This document shows positions 8,324-15,816 of a DNA stretch of 64,000 nt, piece after piece. Position 1 is the first letter of the stretch, and each line of letters opens with the position of its first letter. The notes under the pieces were generated by a model that worked only from the letters and a program-made list of their open reading frames with translations, did not search any database and was not told where the DNA came from. A program made the translations under genes and the position numbers. The DNA is from Paraburkholderia sp. D15 (GTDB taxonomy: Bacteria; Pseudomonadota; Gammaproteobacteria; Burkholderiales; Burkholderiaceae). The stretch covers positions 1,426,001 to 1,490,000 of the forward strand of contig NZ_CP110395.1 of the NCBI RefSeq assembly GCF_029910215.1, written 5' to 3'.

Positions 8324-9289
8324 TCAGGCAACCAGCTTCATTGCCTCGTCCCACGCGCGCAGTTTGATCGCGGCACCAGCGCCGAACCAGGCGGCGTCGC
8401 GCCGGTGGTCTTCGCTGCGCGCACGGCGCTGGTGATCGACGAATTCCGTGATCGAATTCACAAGACCCCATGCCGTACCGGACGCCGTGCAGAGCGTCGC
8501 GCCCTTGCCGCGACCGGCATACAGGCATTGCACCACCTTGATCGCGCTGTCGTTGGTGGCCGGCATCGGGACACTGGAACTGGCCGGATAGGTCAGCACG
8601 CGGCGGAAGAACGCCTCGGCCGCTGCGTCGTCCACTTTGCGATCTGCCAGGGCTTTCATGCGGACCATGAAACCGTCCCACGAGGACGTAGCGATTCCCA
8701 ACTGGCGCTTGACTGCGGCAGCGTCGAACTGGGTGCGGTGCGGTACCTTCACGCAGCCTGCAGAATCGTCGAGTGCGACTTGTAACGTATTCGAGCAGAC
8801 CACGCGAATTGACGTGAACTGTGCGGTGGTCGCGAGGGTGCCATCGCAGGCGGTAGCGAGCAGCAGGTAGCCATTCACCTCGTCGCGCCCCTTGAGCGAG
8901 ACGGACTGGCCGGTACGGGCGAGCGCCCACAGTTTCTTGCCGTCCTTGAGCACGCCGGCCGTCTCCAGCTCGAAGCCGCCGACCTCGGTAAGGTCGCGAT
9001 AGAACTCCAGCACGTCGCGGGGCTGTACGACCTGATAGCGCGACGACACGACGGACAGTGGAGCTTTCGTATCGCTTCGGTACAAAACGCGCTGTTCGGG
9101 AAACGCGTGAATCGAACCGAGGCCGGAACCGGCTTGTCCTGCGACAAAGCGAACATCGGCCGATTCGATCGTCCAGTCCATGCCGGCCTGTTTCTGCCAG
9201 GTCTCGATCGACTGTTTCGGGGAAAGCGGATTGCCAAGGCCGTGCCACGGGGTGTCGCCGACATAGGCCATCGATTGAACCAGGTGCAT
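8324..9289 (-). CDS. DUF932 phage/plasmid-like protein
   Basis: A 321-residue protein matching the DUF932 (phage/plasmid-like) family. It opens with VGDTPWHGLGNPL, and contains FRVLYRSDT-like and VVSSRYQVVQPRDVLEFYRD strands and IRVVCSNTLQVAL. Such proteins are widespread on phages, plasmids and integrative elements, usually beside recombination genes; their biochemical role is not established. A GGAGG lies 6 bp before the ATG at 9289. Confidence 0.8.
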   Translation of the reverse strand: MHLVQSMAYVGDTPWHGLGNPLSPKQSIETWQKQAGMDWTIESADVRFVAGQAGSGLGSIHAFPEQRVLYRSDTKAPLSVVSSRYQVVQPRDVLEFYRDLTEVGGFELETAGVLKDGKKLWALARTGQSVSLKGRDEVNGYLLLATACDGTLATTAQFTSIRVVCSNTLQVALDDSAGCVKVPHRTQFDAAAVKRQLGIATSSWDGFMVRMKALADRKVDDAAAEAFFRRVLTYPASSSVPMPATNDSAIKVVQCLYAGRGKGATLCTASGTAWGLVNSITEFVDHQRRARSEDHRRDAAWFGAGAAIKLRAWDEAMKLVA

Positions 9290-9374
9290 TTAAAACCTCC
9301 AGACAAGTGCATAAAGCCCGGCACACGGCCGAGCATTAAGGGAAACGACAGGAAAGAGGAAAGTGGAAGCCCGA

Positions 9375-9869
9375 TCAGTCTGGACAGGTTGAGAAGAGAT
9401 GCCCGCACGCGCGGCAGCACCGGTTAGCGAGCACTTTCCGGTCGATGGTTTCGCCAAGAGCCGCGCCTGTCGCGCAACCCGCAGCCGCGCCGGCCAGGCC
9501 CGCGATAATTGCGCCAGCGATGCTGCCGCACAGTGCGCCGAAGGGGCCGCCGAACGTGCCGGCCGCCGCGCCTACCTCAGCACCGGACAGTGCTGCTGCG
9601 GCGGCGCTCGTTGCGCCGGCAGCAGCGCCAATCGCACCGCCGATGCGTCGCGCAACATGGCGGGGCTCCGTGCGGAGCGATTCACAGGCCGGACAGGCGT
9701 AGATCATGTCGTCCGCGCGGGGGAGGTAGCGAGGCCGCTCCTGGCCAAACGGACGGTGCGGTGACTGCTCGGGCTCGCGCTCGTGCAGATACAACTGTTC
9801 GGCTAGCCATTCGTCTTCGTCTTCGTCGTCATCGTCGAACGGTGGATAGGGCAGGCGGCGATCAGGCAT
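9375..9869 (-). CDS. Zinc-ribbon protein interrupted by a glycine-zipper hairpin
   Basis: A 164-residue protein. The N-terminal 45 residues are acidic (DDDDEDEDEW). One CPAC knuckle lies near residue 59 and a second (CCRACG, then C) at the C-terminus, together making a four-Cys zinc ribbon. Between them are about 80 residues of Gly/Ala-rich hydrophobic sequence (GGAIGAAAGATSAAAAALSG, then GAIIAGLAGAAAG), a glycine-zipper membrane hairpin. So a membrane hairpin is inserted between the two halves of a zinc ribbon. Function unknown. The start overlaps the end of the small membrane gene upstream by 8 bp. Confidence 0.65.
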   Translation of the reverse strand: MPDRRLPYPPFDDDDEDEDEWLAEQLYLHEREPEQSPHRPFGQERPRYLPRADDMIYACPACESLRTEPRHVARRIGGAIGAAAGATSAAAAALSGAEVGAAAGTFGGPFGALCGSIAGAIIAGLAGAAAGCATGAALGETIDRKVLANRCCRACGHLFSTCPD

Positions 9870-9993
9870 GGCAGGCCGTTGCCTTTCGCCGGACGTGACC
9901 GACGTAGCAACCGGCGCACATCGCCCACAGTGTGCCGAGCGCGAAGCAGATCACGTATGCGACCAGATAATCGAGGGGTGGGGTGGGAAGCAT
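9862..9993 (-). CDS. 43-residue single-pass membrane protein
   Basis: This short gene encodes 43 residues: MLPTPPLDYLV, one hydrophobic segment (AYVICFALGTLWAMCAGCYV) and a basic tail (GHVRRKATACHA). The ATG at 9993 has AGGAG about 8 bp upstream, and the stop overlaps the start of the next gene by 8 bp, the same compact coupling as the rest of the operon. Charge distribution predicts the C-terminus in the cytoplasm. It is probably the first gene of the operon. No family recognised. Confidence 0.6.
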   Translation of the reverse strand: MLPTPPLDYLVAYVICFALGTLWAMCAGCYVGHVRRKATACHA

Positions 9994-10401
9994 CACCGGA
10001 CTCCTGAGGAGGGTTCGCCGGTGCGCAGTCGCAGCGGCGGAGCGGCAGGCTGCTGCCGTGCTCGGGTCGGTGATATAGGTTTGATTTTCGTTTGGATCGA
10101 GACTGGTAAGCGGCGTAGGTGCTCTGCCTCAGTCCGACCCGGAGCAGTAGTCGGACAATGTCCCGCCAACGTCCGCTTCCGTTAAAAAAACGACCTCACT
10201 GCCAAGCGCTAACTTCGCGGCCGGCCATAAGCGAGATCGCTAACAGCGCAATCAGAACATTGCGGCCACGGCGCGGCGCGACTGTCTTGAGGACGAACGC
10301 GGCCGAATCCTTCGCACAGTCGTCGCGGCGGGGTCCTTGGCCGAGTCGCTGCATCGCAGTAATATCGCTGTTCCACAGAAGAATTAGACAGAGAGCGAGA
10401 A
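9994..10401. other. Divergent intergenic region, no gene seen
   Basis: About 400 bp between the leftward mobile-element operon and the rightward STAND ATPase. Open frames here look like shadows. It must contain both promoters, but I see no convincing -35/-10 pair. An AGAGCGAGAA stretch precedes the ATG at 10402. Confidence 0.5.
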
Positions 10402-12501
10402 ATGAGATATTCGATTGGGGATTTCTGGCAGGCGCATCTGAGTGCCGTCCAACCGCAGCAAGTTGCACAGTCCATGACTGGATGGATTGCTCACTGCGAA
10501 CAGCTTGACTCCTATGTAGAGGCAAACCTTGTGCTGCGTTCCGATAAGTCGTCCCTCAACGAGCCGGTCTGGTTGATAGCAGCGCCCGGAGCCGTCGGCA
10601 AATCGACTCTCGCAAAGGAGATCTGTTCCGTTACACGCGCAGTTTACGTCGACCTCGCGGCAGCGGCGACAGTCGCTGGCAACTATTTGACCGGTGGCTT
10701 GGTAAATGCAGGACTTCTCGCAGCGTGGCAGGCCGGCGCCACGACTCTTTTGATCGATGCGCTCGACGAAGCACGGCTACGCGTTACCCAAGCCTCCTTT
10801 GAGGATTTCCTCCGGGATGTCGCACAGATCGCCCGTGGCCGCTCCTTGCCAGTTATCTTGCTTGGGCGTGTCGGTATTGTCGAGGAGGCGAGGAAGTATC
10901 TCGATGAGCAATGTGGGCTCTCTTCCCCAATTTTCGACATTGAGCTCTTCGATCTCGACCAAGCTCAGGCCTTCGTCTGGAGCGCGCTCGGCCGACTTGC
11001 AAAGCTCAATCTGGCGTCCTCAAATCGCCTCGCTTATCCGCATTTGGCTAGCGCGAAGAAACAACATGCGGACGTATACCGAGGTGCGATAAAAGACTTC
11101 GTCAACCACCTTGCCGAAGCGACAAGCAAGGACGGGCGGCAGTTCGTCGGGTATGCTCCGGTGCTCGACGCTGTTGCGACTGTCATCGCGGCTGAAAGCA
11201 ATGTGGCAAAGGTGGCTAACGCGGTGGAGGCAGTCCTTGCCGGGAAGGTGCTCACGGGCGTGACGCGTGAAATCATGGAGCGCGAGTCAAAGAAAGTCGC
11301 AAACCAAGTTGCGGCTGCCGTTCCAGGGCTTGCAATTGATGGCCTCTACGGCTCGGAAGAGCAGCTCGAACGTCTCGCATCACTCCTGTTTCAGGTCGGA
11401 AAACCGGTTTCATTGCCACCGGGACTACCGGCCCATGCGATTTCTGCGTACGAAGAGGCTGTCGAGAGCCTGCTTCCACAGCACCCCTTCCTAGATGGCA
11501 TTGATCCGCCCTCTCCCTCGAGCGCAGTGTTTGGTGCATTCATTGTCGCCGCCTCGCTGCGGAGTGCGGAGACAACCGTAATTCGATCCGCCGAACGCTA
11601 CGCCCAGACGGGGGCGCACGCGCCAAATCCGTTTCTCTTGGACTTCTACAAGGCCGACGTAGCGTCGGGCTCGAGCAGCATCCCTGCGGCGCACGTAGGC
11701 CTTCTATACGAATCGCTACAGGCGAAGACTAGTGCCGGCGAGGTCGCTCGGCTATCGGTAGAGGGTGACTCCGCAGGAGAAACATTGGAATTGGACATGG
11801 CACTTGTGTCCACGGAAACAGGAAACCTCTCTGACGAATCCGCATTCACCGTGGTCGTTGACGGCCCTCTGAAGTTTGGTCGACGCGTGAGCGGTATCAA
11901 CATCGATGCAGAGAACGCTGACGTTGAAATCGGGGGCGGCGGCCAACTTGAAATGATCGCTCCGATTAGCATCCGTGCGAGCAGTCTGATACTGACTTGC
12001 GATCAGATGGTGGTCAAACCCGACATGTCTCCTGGGGCTCGAGACCAAGTTGTGCTTCTGGAGGCAGCTGAAGCCTTGACCGACATCTCCAGAGGCGCTC
12101 CCATTGTGAGGCAGGGAGCAGAACTGTTGGTTTCCTGGCCAGGAAACAGCGGTTATCCCTGGTCAAACTTCGCGTCTCAAGGAGGGGAAGACGATGACCC
12201 GCGAATCGCTGATGCTCAGAGAGCACTGCGACGGCTGTGTATATCCTTCCGCTCGCATAGTAAAGGACAACTCGCGCGCTACGTCGGGAAAGTTGAGCAC
12301 TTTCGGATGACAAAGGGCGACCTTGGTGTGGCGCTTCGCGAGAAGCTTCTCGAAGACAAGGTTCTAAGCATCTTAGGCACGATGTACATACTGGACCCGG
12401 ATGCGCTCGGAGCGATGGTCGGCCTCAGTTTTCAGGACCTAAAGCTAAAGCGCTACCCAGCGGCCACGAACGCTTACTTGTCGGGCTTGCTTGCCGATTG
12501 A
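10402..12501 (+). CDS. NACHT/STAND-type P-loop ATPase, candidate antiphage protein
   Basis: A 699-residue protein with a P-loop ATPase near its N-terminus. Walker A is AAPGAVGKST (residues 60-69), Walker B is TTLLIDALDEAR (114-125) with the NACHT-like DxxDEA arrangement, and LPVILLGRVG (149-158) fits sensor 1 with Arg156. Helical regions follow to about 430. Residues about 440-555 are strand-rich with regularly spaced short beta units, and 600-699 are helical again. Only about 50 residues precede the ATPase, so there is no room for a classical N-terminal effector domain, and no membrane segment is seen. STAND/NACHT ATPases in bacteria often sense phage proteins through C-terminal domains and trigger abortive responses. 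Here the defence role is inferred from architecture and from its place beside a mobile-element operon. No recognised partner gene lies next to it. Confidence 0.75.
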   Translation: MRYSIGDFWQAHLSAVQPQQVAQSMTGWIAHCEQLDSYVEANLVLRSDKSSLNEPVWLIAAPGAVGKSTLAKEICSVTRAVYVDLAAAATVAGNYLTGGLVNAGLLAAWQAGATTLLIDALDEARLRVTQASFEDFLRDVAQIARGRSLPVILLGRVGIVEEARKYLDEQCGLSSPIFDIELFDLDQAQAFVWSALGRLAKLNLASSNRLAYPHLASAKKQHADVYRGAIKDFVNHLAEATSKDGRQFVGYAPVLDAVATVIAAESNVAKVANAVEAVLAGKVLTGVTREIMERESKKVANQVAAAVPGLAIDGLYGSEEQLERLASLLFQVGKPVSLPPGLPAHAISAYEEAVESLLPQHPFLDGIDPPSPSSAVFGAFIVAASLRSAETTVIRSAERYAQTGAHAPNPFLLDFYKADVASGSSSIPAAHVGLLYESLQAKTSAGEVARLSVEGDSAGETLELDMALVSTETGNLSDESAFTVVVDGPLKFGRRVSGINIDAENADVEIGGGGQLEMIAPISIRASSLILTCDQMVVKPDMSPGARDQVVLLEAAEALTDISRGAPIVRQGAELLVSWPGNSGYPWSNFASQGGEDDDPRIADAQRALRRLCISFRSHSKGQLARYVGKVEHFRMTKGDLGVALREKLLEDKVLSILGTMYILDPDALGAMVGLSFQDLKLKRYPAATNAYLSGLLAD

Positions 12502-12922
12502 GACGGTGCTGCGCGGTAGAGGCCGACTATGGATTTTTGCTAGTCAGCGGCGGCATTCATGCCTAGGCAAGTGGAAGGTGCCATCTCAGGTGGGCACAAC
12601 CATCTGAGATGATGCATGTGCTCTTTTTGGCATGCACGCGCGCTCGTCGTTAGCTGACAAAAGACGAGCGCTGCATGCAAGCCTGGAGCGGACGTTCGAT
12701 GACGTTAAGTCAATGCCCGCTCCTGTGGCGCCTACCGCCGCCCGGCTGGGTCTATAGCCTCGCGCGGGCTCAGTGCAAGCGGCACAATCCATCCCTTTTT
12801 TGCTGTTCGCAACCTCTCATCTGGCCAACAGCAGCTTCTGAAGGGGGCAACCGCGACAACTGGATAACGAACTCAACGCCTGATCGCCTACGCCGAGGAA
12901 CGCGGCCACGTCGTGGTGCTAT
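12502..12922. other. Non-coding stretch with an inverted repeat
   Basis: No convincing gene. CATCTCAG at 12582-12589 pairs with CTGAGATG at 12604-12611, a possible terminator for the ATPase gene though no U-run follows. The right end runs into the AraC remnant. Confidence 0.45.
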
Positions 12923-13403
12923 CCGTCGCCGGCCTATGCGGAGCAATACTCCCGCGTGTTCTCGTGCCCGGTGCGGTTCGAACAGGAGCAGAACCTGTTT
13001 TCATTTGACGCCGCGTTCGGCAACCGCCCGATCGCAGTCGACGATCCGCTCGCCCATCGCCAGGTGCTCGAGGTCCTGCAGCACGTGCTGCCGCCCGAAC
13101 CTGAAGGCACTGAATTTCTCGAATCGATCGAACGAACTATGCGGCGCGACCTGCGGCATGCTCCGTCGCTCGCGGCAATCGCCGCGCAATTGTGCATGAG
13201 CGAGCGCACGCTGCGGCGGCGACTCGCCGATCAGGGCGTGTCGTACCAGACGGTGATCGACACGATCCACCGCAAGCGCGCATTTACGCTGCTGAGCAAC
13301 CCGAGGCTGTCGATCGAGGACGTCGCGCGCGAAGTCGGGTCAGCGACGCACACAACTTCCGGCGCGCGTTCAAGCGGTGGACCGGGCACGGGCCGCGCGA
13401 GGG
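12923..13403 (+). pseudogene. AraC-family regulator remnant, frameshifted and truncated
   Basis: The remnant encodes the C-terminal part of an AraC-type activator: a ligand-domain tail (SPAYAEQYSRVFSCPVRFEQ) and the two-HTH domain (LAAIAAQLCMSERTLRRRLA, then LSIEDVAREVG). After VG the frame breaks at about 13339. Adding one T would restore GFSDAHNFRRAFKRWTGHGP, the conserved second helix pair. The N-terminal half is missing, and the 3' end is replaced by the 21-bp repeat array starting at 13409, as if a mobile element inserted there. Non-functional. Confidence 0.75.
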
Positions 13404-13408
13404 GCGGT

Positions 13409-13500
13409 CCGAAACGCGTGTTCATCTTCCAGAGATCCGTGTGCAGCCCACCGAAACGGTTCCTCACTCCGCCGAAATGCGTGTTCGGTGGACCGAAACG
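13409..13500 (+). repeat. Degenerate 21-bp repeat array, IS21-like end
   Basis: The motif CCGAAA(C/T)G, often followed by CGTGTTC, recurs at 13409, 13451, 13472 and 13493, spaced 42, 21 and 21 bp. A weak fifth copy sits near 13429, in register. Multiple short terminal repeats at about this spacing are known transposase-binding sites at the ends of IS21-family elements. No transposase gene remains here, so this would be a stranded IS end. The family attribution is an inference. Confidence 0.5.
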
Positions 13501-13550
13501 AAAGACGCGGTTCGGTCGGTGGTACTGCGGATAGCGCAATTGGCTAGCGG

Positions 13551-13904
13551 TTAACGTGATTCTTTTTTGAGGTTATCCTCGACGAGGAACCCGGCTTCCT
13601 GGAGGCATGCGGCGCTCAGGCCGTTAGCTGTCAGGTTGAAGCTGCCGACCGCTGCGCCGTGCTCTCCGAGGTAGATCTTGGCATGCAGGTTGTCGAGGAA
13701 GTGGACATGTTCCCAGCCGATTGCCTCCGCGATCTCGACGATCGCAACGGGGTTGGTGCCGATGGTTGGCGACAGTACGATGTCTTGGAGCTTCTCGGGA
13801 AGAATATAGGCTTTCCAATCGATGCCGACGTATGCAACTGCAATCTGGCTCGGTGAAATCTTGCGCAGCCCGCGCTGAATGTCGTTACCGTGAACGAATT
13901 TCAT
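13551..13904 (-). pseudogene. Truncated phospholipase D-like nuclease-domain gene
   Basis: A 117-residue product from the ATG at 13904 (MKFVHGNDIQ, a typical start of PLD-like proteins), with the single HKD-type active-site motif LHAKIYLG (H74, K76) followed by VGSFNLTANGL (S88, N90). Full-length relatives continue well past this point; here the frame ends soon after AGFLVED, near the stranded IS end, so the C-terminus has probably been lost. One-motif PLD proteins work as dimers in nucleases and in restriction or defence proteins. The frame can be extended upstream to 13964, but that start lacks family-like sequence. Confidence 0.6.
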
Positions 13905-14271
13905 GTTGTAGAACCCCGTATAGCTCGATATGTTGTCGTGTTGCCTCGATGGGCTTGCTGCCAATCGTCAACAGCCCGCGGCACAAGAAAGGGCGACTCC
14001 ACGAGGTCGGCGGGAGAGTCGCGAGTTGATCCGGTCGCGACCCTAATGATGCGTCATGAAGTGCCGTCCGACAGGCAAGTGCCCAACGAAGTAGATCCGA
14101 CGAATCGACTATAGAATCGTGGCGGTGCTTTCCCCGATGCTGTGCCGGCGCCTCGCGAATTCAATGTGCTCAACCATGATGCTCACGCTGGGACATTGCG
14201 ATGCTGAAGCGACATTTGTAGCATGTGCGCGTAGATCTGTTGATGTCGGGAAGATCGCATGCGGGTCGCAT
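13905..14271. other. Divergent intergenic region, no clear gene
   Basis: The region lies between the leftward PLD-like gene and the rightward zinc-ribbon gene. The zinc-ribbon frame is open back to 14119, but that extension has no family-like features. Confidence 0.4.
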
Positions 14272-15471
14272 ATGGAAACGGGGGGAAAGTTGTCTATCGA
14301 CCAGTTGGAAAGACTACGCGAAGCGCTCGTGCCTTACGGACTTGATCTGATGGAGTCAGAATGGCGCGGCTGGACCGCCCAGTACCAGTTTCGTTGCGAA
14401 TACGGACACGAGCTGTCGCGCTCGGGATCGCAATTGCTCTACAAGCTTGTGGAATGCCCTGGCTGCCGGGATGATCGTGCGCTTGACCGATTAGCGGAGC
14501 GCGCGCGTCGTGTGGGCGGACGCTGTACTAGTGAGTATTACGCTGGAAGATCGGCAAATTACCAATTTGTCTGCCGGGAAGGGCATGTCTTCGAAAAGAC
14601 GGCCGTCAATCTCCTGAAAGGCTCGTGGTGCGTCCAATGTGCACGTGCACGGCACACGAAATTCATGACCGATTCCGCAGGTCTGAAAGGTTTGAGAGCT
14701 ATTGCGAAGGCGCGCAGTGGCCGATGCCTGTCAAAACAGTTCACAAAGCTGACTGACCGCTACAGGTTCCGGTGCGGACGCGGACATGAATGGACTGCTT
14801 CCGGTTACGAAGTCAAGCGGGGTGCGTGGTGCCGCATATGCGCCAACGTGCATAAGGTTCAGGCGTATAGGGACCCGGATGGGCTCACGCGGTTACATCG
14901 ATGCGCGGCAGATCGCGGCGGAGTCTGTCTTGCTCCCGAGTATGAAGGAAGCAAGGCGTATTACATGTTTCGTTGCAGCGAAGGCCATGAATGGGAGACA
15001 CAGGGAGCGAGAATTGTGCGAGGTTCGTGGTGTCCGCGATGCCGGTATCAGGCGTTGAGATTTGGAATAGACATGATGCACACGATCGCCAGTGAGCGCC
15101 TTGGCCGCTGCCTGTCTACGACTTATCACAATACGTCGACCCGGCTGGAATGGGAGTGTCAGCAAGGTCATCGCTGGTGGGCGCTCCCGAGCGCAATTGT
15201 TCGAGGACACTGGTGCGCAACGTGCAAAAGTGAATCACTCAAACTTGGCATTGAACTGATGCGAAACATTGCGGCGGAGCGAGGTGGATTGTGCGTTGCT
15301 GACGTCTATGTGAACAGCTCCACCCGCCTCGAGTGGGAGTGCGCCCGCGGGCACCGCTGGCTGGCGACGCCAAACACAATCCGGAGCGGGCATTGGTGCG
15401 CGCGCTGTCATTTCATTACAATCACCACAAATCCGAAGACCCGACGCAGGAGGCGACACGAAGCGGTGTGA
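14272..15471 (+). CDS. Tandem zinc-ribbon protein, six repeats
   Basis: About 399 residues (up to 450 if an ATG at 14119 is used). After a short helix (LSIDQLERLREALVPYGLDL) come six repeats of about 60 residues, each with an aromatic-x-C-x2-G-H-x-aromatic half (FRCEYGHEL, FVCREGHVF, FRCGRGHEW, FRCSEGHEW, WECQQGHRW, WECARGHRW) and a C-x2-C half (mostly G-x-W-C-x2-C). Cys and His placement predicts one Zn per repeat. This resembles the 'probable zinc-ribbon' repeats (DUF4379-like) often linked to nucleic-acid-binding or nuclease proteins. No catalytic domain is visible. The last three repeats recur, truncated, at 52.5 kb. Confidence 0.7.
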   Translation: METGGKLSIDQLERLREALVPYGLDLMESEWRGWTAQYQFRCEYGHELSRSGSQLLYKLVECPGCRDDRALDRLAERARRVGGRCTSEYYAGRSANYQFVCREGHVFEKTAVNLLKGSWCVQCARARHTKFMTDSAGLKGLRAIAKARSGRCLSKQFTKLTDRYRFRCGRGHEWTASGYEVKRGAWCRICANVHKVQAYRDPDGLTRLHRCAADRGGVCLAPEYEGSKAYYMFRCSEGHEWETQGARIVRGSWCPRCRYQALRFGIDMMHTIASERLGRCLSTTYHNTSTRLEWECQQGHRWWALPSAIVRGHWCATCKSESLKLGIELMRNIAAERGGLCVADVYVNSSTRLEWECARGHRWLATPNTIRSGHWCARCHFITITTNPKTRRRRRHEAV

Positions 15472-15816
15472 CGATGGGAGCAGGGACTGGTATCCGGTAT
15501 CCCACAAATGTTTATCGTGAGCTTCTTTCGCCTCGTGCCTTTCATGATCGTCCAAGGTAAGAAGAGGCTAACAGGTTGAGTAAATCCAAGCGCAATGATT
15601 ATTGCAGATGCTGCTGTTCAGTTGGATACCTCCGAATTTTTTCGGTCTTTTCTGATCGCCGGTAATCGAATTGCGGGTGCTGGTTTCCTGCGGTCATTCG
15701 GCAGTGGCAGCCTCGGGACGGGATACGGAAAAAGCCGACGCGATAATGCTTCTCGTTATCGACTCAGCAAAGACGAATGGATGGGCGAGCTCTGCATCAA
15801 CGGGGATGTTGTTGCC
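15472..15816. other. Non-coding region between zinc-ribbon gene and tssF
   Basis: No supported gene. The corresponding stretch of copy 2 (about 53150-53403) is different in sequence and length, so this part was replaced or has decayed independently in one copy. Confidence 0.45.

Noticed and set aside
8310..9326. 338-codon frame overlapping the DUF932 gene on the same strand
   Set aside because: Shadow of the DUF932 gene; Arg-rich, no motif.
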